From Chloroflexia bacterium (GTDB lineage: Bacteria > Chloroflexota > Chloroflexia > Thermomicrobiales > UBA6265): DNA of 12,453 bases. The DNA is taken from the NCBI GenBank assembly GCA_013694885.1, contig JACDBO010000242.1:1-12453 (forward strand). Reading direction: 5' to 3'. A model generated the notes under the pieces. That model was not told the DNA's origin, ran no database searches, and was given only the letters and a program-made list of their open reading frames with translations. Positions 6,154-12,253 of this stretch are shown here, one piece after another (positions within the stretch are counted from its first letter, which is position 1; each line of letters starts with the position of its first letter). The position numbers were made by a program, and so were the translations under genes.

Positions 6154-6765
6154 GTGAGCATCGAGTTTCTGATCACCACGCTGATCGTCGTCGCGACACC
6201 GGGCACCGGTGTGATCTATACGTTGGCGGCTGGTCTCGCGCGCGGCGCCCGAGCGAGTGTGGTCGCCGCGGTTGGCTGCACACTCGGCATCATTCCGCAA
6301 ATGGTCGCGGCCATCACGGGGCTCGCGGCCCTGCTGCATACGAGTGCGCTGGCATTCCAGACGTTGAAATACCTCGGTGTGGCCTATCTGCTCTACATGG
6401 CCTGGGCAACGTTGCGGGAGGAGGGCGCGCTCGCCGTAAAGGAGGAGGCCGCCCCTCGCTCCGCCTTCCAGGTCATCGTCTCCGGCATCCTGATCAACAT
6501 CCTCAATCCGAAGCTGACGATCTTCTTCTTCGCGTTTCTGCCGCAGTTCGTGAGCACCGATGAGCCGCGGGCGCTGCCGCGGATGCTGGAGTTGAGCGCC
6601 GTCTTCATGCTGCTCACATTTGTCGTGTTCGCCGCGTACGGCGTCTTTGCCGCCTCGGTGCGGAACCACGTCGTCTCGCGCCCGCGGGTGATGACCTGGA
6701 TGCGCCGGGTGTTCGCCGGTTCGTTTGTCGCGCTCAGTGCCCGGCTCGCGGTGACGGAGCGATAA
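6154..6765 (+). CDS. LysE/RhtB family amino-acid (metabolite) exporter
   Basis: This is an inner-membrane efflux protein of the LysE/RhtB type, 203 residues as usual. Signature regions: ATPGTGVIYTLAAGLARGARAS (14-35), the first helix pair with the conserved PG; VGCTLGIIPQMVAAITGLAALL (40-61); LKYLGVAYLLYMAWATLR (71-88); INILNPKLTIFFFAFLPQFV (114-133); and hydrophobic segments at about 145-168 and 186-200. The family exports lysine, threonine, homoserine lactones and related compounds; the substrate is not predictable. The open frame extends upstream to 6067, but that part is charged and unlike the family. GTG 6154 has GGGAG (6142-6146) 7 bases away and gives the family's usual N-terminus, SIEFLITTL. 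The B3/4 gene follows 30 bases later, suggesting co-transcription. Confidence 0.92.
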   Translation: MSIEFLITTLIVVATPGTGVIYTLAAGLARGARASVVAAVGCTLGIIPQMVAAITGLAALLHTSALAFQTLKYLGVAYLLYMAWATLREEGALAVKEEAAPRSAFQVIVSGILINILNPKLTIFFFAFLPQFVSTDEPRALPRMLELSAVFMLLTFVVFAAYGVFAASVRNHVVSRPRVMTWMRRVFAGSFVALSARLAVTER

Positions 6766-6795
6766 CGCCGGATATCGTGAATATGAGGGAATCGG

Positions 6796-7488
6796 ATGTA
6801 TTTTCATCACTCGCCCGAGATCTGGCGCGACTTTCCCGAGCTTGTCCCCGGCGTACTCGTTGCCCAGGGAATCACCGGAGATGTCGCTGTGGGCGAGCGC
6901 GTTGCGGAGTTCAGCCGCATCGCCGAGGAGCGGCTCGCCACCGCCTCGGAGAGCGAGTTCCCGGAGATTCAGGCATGGCGCCGCGCCTTTTCGCGCATGG
7001 GCCTCAAACCCACCGGGTATCGCTGCGCCTCGGAGTCGCTGCTGCGACGCTTCAGAAAAGAGCGGGCGCTGCCGCCGATTCACCCGCTGATCGATCTCTG
7101 CAATGCGACCTCGCTCGCGTTCGCGATCCCGGTGGCCGTTCTGGATGTTTCAAAGATCGCCGGTGGGATCAATGTTCACTACGCATCCGGCGACGAACGG
7201 TATGTCGCGTTCTCGGGAGACATCGAGCACCCCGACCCGCATGAGGTGATCTTTGCGGATGACGCTGGGCAGGCGCACGCCCGGCGCTGGACCAATCGCC
7301 AAAGTGGCGCCTCGGCGGTTCGGGAGACGACATCCGATGTCTTGATTGTCGCGGAGGCGCTGCACGATTCGGCATCCGCGGACATCGAACGGCTCATCGC
7401 GGCGCTGGCCCACGAGTTGAACGCGACCTGGTCTGTCACCCCGAAGAGCGCCATGCTCAGCCAGTCCTCGCCGCGGTTCGAGTTCTGA
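6796..7488 (+). CDS. Stand-alone B3/4 (tRNA-synthetase editing-type) domain protein
   Basis: The 230 residues consist essentially of a B3/4 domain, which in the phenylalanyl-tRNA synthetase beta subunit forms the editing site for mischarged tRNA. Family stretches: WRRAFSRMGLKPTGYRCASE (61-80), HPLIDLCNATSLAFAIPVAVLDV (96-118) and the C-terminal RRWTNRQSGASAVRETTSDVLIVAEAL (163-189). Free-standing B3/4 proteins are widespread; most are uncharacterised, with a trans-editing or amino-acid-binding role assumed. ATG 6796 is preceded by GAGGGA (6785-6790) at 5 bases. It sits 30 bases after the LysE-type exporter, so a joint role in handling an unwanted amino acid is possible (inference). The product should be soluble and cytoplasmic. 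Confidence 0.87.
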   Translation: MYFHHSPEIWRDFPELVPGVLVAQGITGDVAVGERVAEFSRIAEERLATASESEFPEIQAWRRAFSRMGLKPTGYRCASESLLRRFRKERALPPIHPLIDLCNATSLAFAIPVAVLDVSKIAGGINVHYASGDERYVAFSGDIEHPDPHEVIFADDAGQAHARRWTNRQSGASAVRETTSDVLIVAEALHDSASADIERLIAALAHELNATWSVTPKSAMLSQSSPRFEF

Positions 7489-7560
7489 GCGTCGCGAAGC
7501 GCGGTAGACTCCGGCGACGGGTTCACCGTCATCGAGCAGCCAGAGCAGGAGGTTCACTCC

Positions 7561-7926
7561 ATGCAGCGCATGGCCGGCGTCTACATCGCCAACCGCATCA
7601 AGAAGGAACTCTTCCCGTCGCCGGACGAGGTGGAGGACGAGTCGGCGGAGGTCGCTGCCCAGGCCGACGAACTGGACGGCCAGGTCGTCCACGACGATGA
7701 TGGCAACGTCATCGGCCGCGCCCACCGGCTCTCCGACGTCGCCATCTACGTCGTCACCGATCAGGAGCGGCCGGCTGACGCTCTTCTCCGGGCTCTGCGC
7801 GACCCCGACTGCCAGCTCCTCTTCCAGACCGCCGGTGGCCGTGCCACCGCCGTCATCTATATCCCCGAACCGCTCCAGGAATTTCCCCGCCCCACCGTCC
7901 GCGGCATCCGCTCCGACGACGTGTAA
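7561..7926 (+). CDS. Small acidic protein of unknown function
   Basis: I do not recognise this family. ATG 7561 has a perfect AGGAGG (7547-7552) with an 8-base spacer, so expression looks real. The 121-residue product has a short basic N-terminus (NRIKKELF) and then a very acidic stretch (PSPDEVEDESAEVAAQADELDGQVVHDDDGNVIGRAH, 20-55). A mixed alpha/beta part follows: SDVAIYVVTDQ, ADALLRALRDPDCQLLFQT, RATAVIYIPEPLQEF. There is no signal peptide, membrane helix or cysteine cluster. The DDDGNVIGRA segment resembles turns in PRC-barrel-like or calcium-loop sequences, but too weakly to name. It lies 72 bases after the B3/4 gene and ends in front of a hairpin region. Confidence 0.75.
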   Translation: MQRMAGVYIANRIKKELFPSPDEVEDESAEVAAQADELDGQVVHDDDGNVIGRAHRLSDVAIYVVTDQERPADALLRALRDPDCQLLFQTAGGRATAVIYIPEPLQEFPRPTVRGIRSDDV

Positions 7927-7953
7927 GCGAAGGGCTGAGGTTCGAGGATCGAG

Positions 7954-7978
7954 GGCCGAGTGAGGTACCGACTCGGCC
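7954..7978 (+). terminator. Hairpin after the small acidic protein gene, possible terminator
   Basis: GGCCGAGT (7954-7961) pairs with ACTCGGCC (7971-7978) around a 9-base loop. An alternative outer pairing, AGCGAAGG (7926-7933) with CCTTCGCT (7977-7984), starts at the stop codon and is mutually exclusive at its right arm. No T-run follows, so this is at best a weak or factor-dependent terminator. It sits between convergent genes ending at 7926 and 8040. Confidence 0.4.
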
Positions 7979-8000
7979 TTCGCTCGTCACCTCTTCGTTG

Positions 8001-8050
8001 CTCAGCCTCGAAAGAGGCTTCCTTGTTGAGTCCGGTGCGTCAGCGCCGGG
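8001..8050 (+). repeat. Second copy of the palindromic repeat family, two hairpins around TCCTTGTTGAG
   Basis: AGCCTC (8004-8009) pairs with GAGGCT (8014-8019) across a GAAA loop. TCCTTGTTGAG (8020-8030) follows, then a 7-bp stem (one G-T pair): CCGGTGC (8032-8038) with GCGCCGG (8043-8049). The CTCAGCCTCGAA and TTCCTTGTTGAG parts match the element at 3761-3849. The loop of the second hairpin contains the TGA stop (8042-8040) of the DUF1992 gene on the other strand. Confidence 0.7.
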
Positions 8051-8693
8051 TTTCTTCCGCCCACGCATCGCTACCCAGCGGAGAGATCGCCGCGTCGAAA
8101 TCGCGGGCGGCGCGCTCCGGCGTCGGGCGCAGCCGCTGGAGATGCCATAGGTTCGCCGGCAGCGCGTCATGGTACTCCCGGATCTTCTTGTCGAGACCAG
8201 CCGCCCGCTCCAGGTAGCGTTCGCGGGCACGCGCTCGCTCAGCGACGAATGCTTCAAGGTCGGGGAGCGACGCTGGGGCAGCCACGGCTCGGTCGACGAC
8301 CGGGCGACGGTTGAATGGCCACCAGCGCGGCCGCGAGGGCGGCGTCGGCGGGGCGGGCGGCACCTCGGTGACTGGTGCGCTCAGGCGCGCCCGCTCGGTG
8401 GCCAGGCGGTGGGCGGTCTCGTCCAGCAGGGCGGCTAGCGCGGCGGTCTCGATTTCGATTGTCCGACCCAGCTCGATCCAGGCCGGCGCCATGTCTGCGT
8501 TCTTGAGCCGGCTGTGCGCCATATCCAGCTCGGGCGCGAACGGGTTGGTTTCGATGCGCAACGGTTTGCCGTGCCCCGGCAGGTTGTCGAACTCGCCGCG
8601 CTCCTTTGCCTCCTCGATGGCACTGTCGATCCAGCTATCCCAACTCTGGATCGGCCGCCGCTGAAAATCATCCTCGTGGCGAATCGGACTCAC
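8040..8693 (-). CDS. DUF1992 / DnaJ homolog subfamily C member 28-like protein
   Basis: The diagnostic DUF1992 core is SWIDSAIEEAKERGEFDNLPGHGKPL at 20-45, followed by about 30 residues (AHSRLKNADMAPAWIELGRTIE) typical of the family. The middle, 107-125, is a proline-rich linker. The C-terminal part, 146-190, is a charged helix plus KKIREYHDALPANLWHLQRLRP. There is no J-domain, as in other bacterial members. The molecular role is unknown. The GTG start at 8693 has AGGAG (8701-8705) at 7 bases. That SD and the first 26 bases lie within the end of the TetR gene, which points to translational coupling. The stop codon falls in a repeat hairpin. The 217 residues exceed many family members because of the linker. 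Confidence 0.88.
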   Translation of the reverse strand: MSPIRHEDDFQRRPIQSWDSWIDSAIEEAKERGEFDNLPGHGKPLRIETNPFAPELDMAHSRLKNADMAPAWIELGRTIEIETAALAALLDETAHRLATERARLSAPVTEVPPAPPTPPSRPRWWPFNRRPVVDRAVAAPASLPDLEAFVAERARARERYLERAAGLDKKIREYHDALPANLWHLQRLRPTPERAARDFDAAISPLGSDAWAEETRR

Positions 8694-9408
8694 GACCTAA
8701 CTCCTGGTGCGGACGACCCCGCCCGGTCTGATCGAGCTGGTCGCGCAGTCCCACAATCAGCGCTTCGAGGCCGAAGACAAAGGCCTCGTCGCGGCGCCGC
8801 CTGGCGAGGACCGGCAGCGCCTCGGCAACATGCGGATACGTCGCCGCCAGCTCATCGGGGTTGAGCATGTCATAGGACGCAAAGGGCACCGGCGGGCGGC
8901 CGAGACCGAGTTCGGAGATGTCGCCGAGGGCGAACCCACCGACGTAGGCCGCGAGCGCGTGAAAGGCACACAGCGCCGGTTCCACCTCGAAACCACCACG
9001 CCGCAGGATCGCCAGCGCCGCCTCGAACGGCGGCAAGGACTCCGGGGCGCTCAGTGGGCGGTCAAGAATCAGCGGGAAAAGATGCGGATGCTCGTGCGCC
9101 AACGCGCGAAAGGCGTGCGCCACCACCCGGCACCCGTCCTCCCAGCACAGACCCTCGGCCCTGGGAATCTCCATATCCGCCAACAGCGTGCCGGTGATCC
9201 CATCGAGCAGGTCGGCCTTGTTGGCGACGTGGTTGTAGAGCGACATCGCCTGCACACCCAGCTCCTGCCCGAGGCGGCGCATCGTCAGCGCATCCACGCC
9301 CTCCGCGTCGGCGAGGCCGATCCCGCGCCGCAGGACGACCTCGCGGCTCAGCGGACCGTGGCGCCGGCGCGTCCCGCCACGCCGCGGCGTAATCTCGGCC
9401 ACCGTCAT
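8668..9408 (-). CDS. TetR-family transcriptional regulator with a TetR-type C-terminal domain
   Basis: The product is 246 residues. The N-terminal DNA-binding domain has a helix-turn-helix at about 41-62: ALTMRRLGQELGVQAMSLYNHV, then NKADLLDGI, the standard TetR signature. The C-terminal two thirds resembles the class-A TetR ligand-binding/dimerisation domain, with hydrophobic helices such as LCAFHALAAYVGGFALGD (146-163). A basic tract, RRGGTRRRHG (9-18), precedes the domain. ATG 9408 has GGGAG at about 9415-9419, 6 bases away, and a tiny ORF ends in an ATGA overlap with it. The gene is divergent from the DUF6463-like gene; two palindromes between them are its likely operators, so it probably represses itself and its neighbour. 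It overlaps the DUF1992 start by 26 bases. The ligand is unknown. Confidence 0.92.
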   Translation of the reverse strand: MTVAEITPRRGGTRRRHGPLSREVVLRRGIGLADAEGVDALTMRRLGQELGVQAMSLYNHVANKADLLDGITGTLLADMEIPRAEGLCWEDGCRVVAHAFRALAHEHPHLFPLILDRPLSAPESLPPFEAALAILRRGGFEVEPALCAFHALAAYVGGFALGDISELGLGRPPVPFASYDMLNPDELAATYPHVAEALPVLARRRRDEAFVFGLEALIVGLRDQLDQTGRGRPHQELGRESDSPRG

Positions 9409-9440
9409 ACCGTTCTCCCTCGCTGTCGTGGTCCGCTCAT
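9405..9440 (-). CDS. 11-codon upstream ORF coupled to the TetR gene
   Basis: On the minus strand ATG at 9440 has GGAGG (9449-9445) 4 bases upstream and encodes MSGPRQRGRTV. Its TGA (9407-9405) overlaps the regulator's ATG as ATGA. Ribosomes finishing this ORF would be placed to restart on the regulator, whose own SD is inside the ORF. The arrangement is seen; a leader or coupling role is inferred. It may not be translated. Confidence 0.4.
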   Translation of the reverse strand: MSGPRQRGRTV

Positions 9441-9482
9441 CTCGCCTCCAGTGATGAAGGTGTAGGGATTCGTCCCGATCGC

Positions 9483-9511
9483 TTGACAGGATACTCGTCC
9501 CGTGATGTACT
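9483..9511 (+). promoter_or_regulatory. Candidate promoter for the DUF6463-like gene
   Basis: A consensus -35 TTGACA (9483-9488) is followed after 17 bases by TGTACT (9506-9511). The TG at 9503-9504 gives an extended -10 pattern. Transcription would begin near 9518, inside the palindromes, leaving a leader of about 45 bases before ATG 9563. This is the best full promoter match I found on the + strand of the window. Confidence 0.6.
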
Positions 9512-9516
9512 TACAA
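9488..9516 (-). promoter_or_regulatory. Candidate promoter for the TetR gene
   Basis: On the minus strand TTGTAA (9516-9511) and TATCCT (9493-9488) are separated by exactly 17 bases. Transcription would start near 9481, about 40 bases before the upstream ORF. The -35 lies inside the left palindrome, so operator binding would block it. It overlaps the opposite promoter almost completely. Confidence 0.5.
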
Positions 9517-9535
9517 CGTAAACTTACACTGTAAG
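9511..9535. promoter_or_regulatory. Two TTAC-N3-GTAA palindromes, probable TetR-family operators
   Basis: TTACAACGTAA (9511-9521) has perfect TTAC/GTAA arms. CTTACACTGTAAG (9523-9535) is a perfect palindrome around C9529. Their centres are 13 bases apart. Both overlap the TetR gene's -35 and the start point of the rightward promoter. Palindromes of the form TTACA-N-TGTAA are typical TetR-family targets. Placement in a divergent regulator/target gap makes autoregulation likely. Confidence 0.7.
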
Positions 9536-9562
9536 CACGGCATCCGTCACGGAGGCTCCCCC

Positions 9563-9988
9563 ATGAACTGGCTCGAACGACACCTCGGCGTGGCCCTCGT
9601 CGGCGCCGGCATCATCCACACGCTCTTCGGTCTCACCATGTACGACCGCTCGGTCCCCGTCGCCCTCTGGCGCGACGGGTTGCTCAACAGCGTCGGCCCG
9701 AGCGGCAAACGCTCGGAATGGCTGTGGTTTACCACCGCCGGCGGCCTCCTGATCGGCACGGGTCTGCTGGCACGGAGACATTTTCGCCGCACCGGCACCC
9801 TGCCCGCCGCCTTTGGCGCGAGCCTGCTCGCCACGGCCCTCGACGACGGGGTGCTCCAACCCGCCTCCGGTGTCTGGCTGGTGGCCGCCGAGGGCTTCGT
9901 TGCCCTTCGCATCGCGGCCAGACGACCGATCGGCACGTCGTTCGCCGCGCGCTCCAGCGGCGGGGCATCCATCGCGTCCACTGCATGA
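9563..9988 (+). CDS. Small four-helix membrane protein, DUF6463-like
   Basis: ATG 9563 has GGAGG (9551-9555) with a 7-base spacer. The 141-residue product has four hydrophobic segments, at about 7-25 (LGVALVGAGIIHTLFGL), 54-70 (LWFTTAGGLLIGTGLLA), 80-95 and 102-119. Early IIHTLFG and the WFTTAGGLLIGTG segment resemble DUF6463 small membrane proteins. The tail, 125-141, is low-complexity (Ser, Ala, Gly). Function is unknown. It sits directly downstream of the palindromes and divergent from the TetR gene, so it is the most likely regulated target. The next gene starts 45 bases later on the same strand. Confidence 0.78.
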   Translation: MNWLERHLGVALVGAGIIHTLFGLTMYDRSVPVALWRDGLLNSVGPSGKRSEWLWFTTAGGLLIGTGLLARRHFRRTGTLPAAFGASLLATALDDGVLQPASGVWLVAAEGFVALRIAARRPIGTSFAARSSGGASIASTA

Positions 9989-10033
9989 CCGACCCGAATG
10001 TCCGCGACGCCGCCGTCGATCTGGAGCACCAAG

Positions 10034-10729
10034 ATGTTCAGCTGGTTCCTGCCATTCGAAATCGCGCCTCCCGCCTGGTCCGCCGGGCGCGCCGCCCGCG
10101 AGCGCACCCATCCGGGCGTGACGATCAGCGGGATCGCCAGCGGCATCGGGCGAAGTACCCCGGTCCGCGCGCGAACCACCCTCAAGGCCGTCGGAACGCT
10201 GCACCGCCTGGTCTACCAGTGGAGCGGCGGACGGTTGGGCGGGACGCTGCACGGCCGTCCGGTGCTGCTCCTGACGACAGCCGGGCGCAAGACGGGCCGG
10301 GAGCGGACGTGGCCCCTGTGCTACGTCGCGGCCGGTGACGAGTTCATCCTCGTCGCCTCAGCCGGTGGCGATGCGTTCCACCCCTCCTGGTACCTCAACC
10401 TCCGGACCAACCCTCACGTCCTGATCCAGCTCGGAGACAGGACCCGGCCGATGATCGCCCACACTGCCCGCGGCGCCGAACGAGCGCGGCTCTGGCGGCA
10501 TCTCGTTCGCCGCTTTCCGGTCCTCGTCGGGTATCAGCGCAAGACCAACCGCGAGATTCCAGTGGTGATCTTGCGACCGGCGACACGCCGGGCTGTACCC
10601 GCTCGCGGTCAACGAGTGCCGCGCGACGACAGCCGTGACCGGCTCCCCCTCATCTACCCACCACGGGGCAGCATCGAGCACCTGGTCCACAGAGCATGGG
10701 CCTGGCCGTTGCCCCGTCTCCCCCCATGA
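10034..10729 (+). CDS. Deazaflavin (F420)-dependent nitroreductase family protein
   Basis: The product belongs to the Ddn/DUF385 split-barrel family, whose characterised members use F420H2 to reduce quinones or nitro compounds. Family stretches: LHRLVYQWSGGRLGGTLHGRPVLLLTTAGRKTGRERTWPLCYV (56-98), DEFILVASAGGDAFHPSWYLNLRTNPHVLIQLG (102-134) and YQRKTNREIPVVILRP (167-182). Typical members are about 130-160 residues. Here there is an N-terminal extension of some 50 residues, and a 49-residue arginine- and proline-rich tail after the natural end at VVILRP. The frame is open from ATG 9998, but ATG 10034 is chosen for GGAG (10023-10026) at 7 bases. F420 is made by actinobacteria and some Chloroflexota, which fits. 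The 10730-10816 gap before the next gene shows nothing clear. Confidence 0.85.
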   Translation: MFSWFLPFEIAPPAWSAGRAARERTHPGVTISGIASGIGRSTPVRARTTLKAVGTLHRLVYQWSGGRLGGTLHGRPVLLLTTAGRKTGRERTWPLCYVAAGDEFILVASAGGDAFHPSWYLNLRTNPHVLIQLGDRTRPMIAHTARGAERARLWRHLVRRFPVLVGYQRKTNREIPVVILRPATRRAVPARGQRVPRDDSRDRLPLIYPPRGSIEHLVHRAWAWPLPRLPP

Positions 10730-10816
10730 CCTGCCTTTCCCGCGTTTAGATGCTGACGACACTGTTTTCGGACATTGATTCCAGCACCGAGCCTCAATCA
10801 AGGAGCCTTGATCCCC

Positions 10817-12223
10817 ATGACCCGGCAAACGCATCCTGACCTATCGAACCCCGTCCCCCATGTGGTGATCATCGGCGGCGGCTTAGGCGGCTTGAACGCC
10901 GCCAAAGCCTTGGCCGGCAAGCCAGTCCGCGTCACCCTGCTCGACCGCCGCAACTACCAACTGTTCGTGCCGCTGCTCTACCAGGTGGCGACCGCCGCGA
11001 TCTCGGCGGCCAACGTCGCCGTGCCAATTCGAAGCATCCTGCATAAGCAGAAGAATCTCACGGTCCTCATGGCCGAAGTGACCACCATCGACGCGCGGCG
11101 TCGCGCGGTCGTCCTCGCCAGCGGAGAGCGCGTCCTTTACGACGCCCTGATCGTCGCCGCTGGGGCGAGCCATTCCTACTTCGGACACGAGGAGTGGGCG
11201 GCGCTGGCGCCGGGACTCAAGAGCCTCGACGACGCCCTCACCGTCCGACGGCGGCTCCTGTCGGCCTTCGAAGCGGCGGAGCGGGAGCGGGACCCAGGCC
11301 GACGCGCGGAACTCCTCAGCTTCGTCATCGTCGGCGGCGGGCCGACCGGTGTCGAGTTGGCCGGAGCGATCGGCGAGATCGCCCACCACACCCTGACCCG
11401 CGACTTCAGGAGTATCGACCCGACTCAGACCAGGATCCTGCTGGTGGAAGCCCAGCCGCGCCTCTTGTCGATGTTCCCCGAGAAATTGGCGCGGCGCACT
11501 GTCCGTGATCTGGAACGCCTCGGCGTGACCGTCCGCACTGGCACGCTGGTGACCGGGATCGACGAGGCCGGCGTCTTCCTCGGCGAGGAGCGGGTCCAGG
11601 CCCGGACCGTGCTCTGGGCGGCCGGCATCCAGGCCTCGCCCGTCGTCCGCACCCTCGGCAATGACGGGCTGGAGCGCACCGGTCTGGACCGCACCGGCCG
11701 GGTGCTGGTCGAGCGCGACCTCTCGTTACCCGGTCACCCGGAGGTCTTCGTCGTCGGCGACGCCGCGGCGCTGGATGACGAGCGCGGCCAACCGCTGCCG
11801 GGCGTCGCGCAGGTCGCGATCCAGCAAGGCGCCTGGGCCGCCCGCAATACCCTCCGCCGCCTGGACGGGAGCGAGTCGCGCCCGTTCCGCTACAAGAACC
11901 TCGGCAACATGGCGACGATCGGCCGCAATCGGGCGATCGCCGATATCCACGGATTCACCCTGGCCGGCTTCGACGCCTGGCTGGCCTGGGCCGGACTCCA
12001 CATCCTGAAGCTCGTCGGCTTTCGAAACCGGCTGCTGGTCGCCGTCCAGTGGCTGCTCGCCTACCTGACCTTCCATCGCGGGGCGCGCCTGATCACCGGC
12101 GACGAGCGCGATCCCGCGCCTGTCCCGCCGCGGGCGGCGGTGTCCGAGTCAATCCGCGACACCGCCCTGGTCGCCGGTCACCAGTCCGCATCCTTCACGC
12201 ACGGCGGTCCGAACCGGCGGTAA
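10817..12223 (+). CDS. ndh: Type II NADH:quinone oxidoreductase (NDH-2)
   Basis: NDH-2 is a single-subunit, non-proton-pumping flavoprotein that moves electrons from NADH to membrane quinone at the cytoplasmic face. Landmarks: FAD-binding VVIIGGGLGGLNAAKAL (16-32), NRRNYQLF-like DRRNYQLFVPLLYQVAT (43-59), ALIVAAGASHSYFG (110-123), NADH-binding FVIVGGGPTGVELAGAIGE (169-187), second FAD motif EVFVVGDAA (309-317) and quinone-site AQVAIQQG (331-338). A hydrophobic C-terminal region (about 385-420, LLVAVQWLLAYLTF) should anchor it to the membrane. The 468 residues include an unconserved tail of about 40. ATG 10817 is preferred; AAGGAG (10800-10805) lies 11 bases upstream, rather far. In-frame TTGs at 10775 and 10808 are poorer choices. 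Rubredoxin-type or other pyridine nucleotide oxidoreductases are less likely given the AQ-x-A-x-Q-x-G motif. Confidence 0.93.
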   Translation: MTRQTHPDLSNPVPHVVIIGGGLGGLNAAKALAGKPVRVTLLDRRNYQLFVPLLYQVATAAISAANVAVPIRSILHKQKNLTVLMAEVTTIDARRRAVVLASGERVLYDALIVAAGASHSYFGHEEWAALAPGLKSLDDALTVRRRLLSAFEAAERERDPGRRAELLSFVIVGGGPTGVELAGAIGEIAHHTLTRDFRSIDPTQTRILLVEAQPRLLSMFPEKLARRTVRDLERLGVTVRTGTLVTGIDEAGVFLGEERVQARTVLWAAGIQASPVVRTLGNDGLERTGLDRTGRVLVERDLSLPGHPEVFVVGDAAALDDERGQPLPGVAQVAIQQGAWAARNTLRRLDGSESRPFRYKNLGNMATIGRNRAIADIHGFTLAGFDAWLAWAGLHILKLVGFRNRLLVAVQWLLAYLTFHRGARLITGDERDPAPVPPRAAVSESIRDTALVAGHQSASFTHGGPNRR

Positions 12224-12253
12224 CGCGACTCTCGCCATAATGGGGGAGATTCC

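Noticed and set aside
6070..7083. 337-residue minus-strand open frame
   Set aside because: It is antisense to the LysE exporter and the B3/4 gene. The translation is rich in Arg, His, Gln and Asp with no hydrophobic core pattern.
9524..10252. 242- and 212-residue minus-strand open frames
   Set aside because: They lie opposite the membrane protein and the deazaflavin reductase, run through the divergent operator region, and have shadow-type composition.
10883..11508. Antisense and alternate-frame ORFs within ndh (168 and 104 residues)
   Set aside because: Both are inside the NDH-2 gene, whose FAD, NADH and quinone motifs are continuous.
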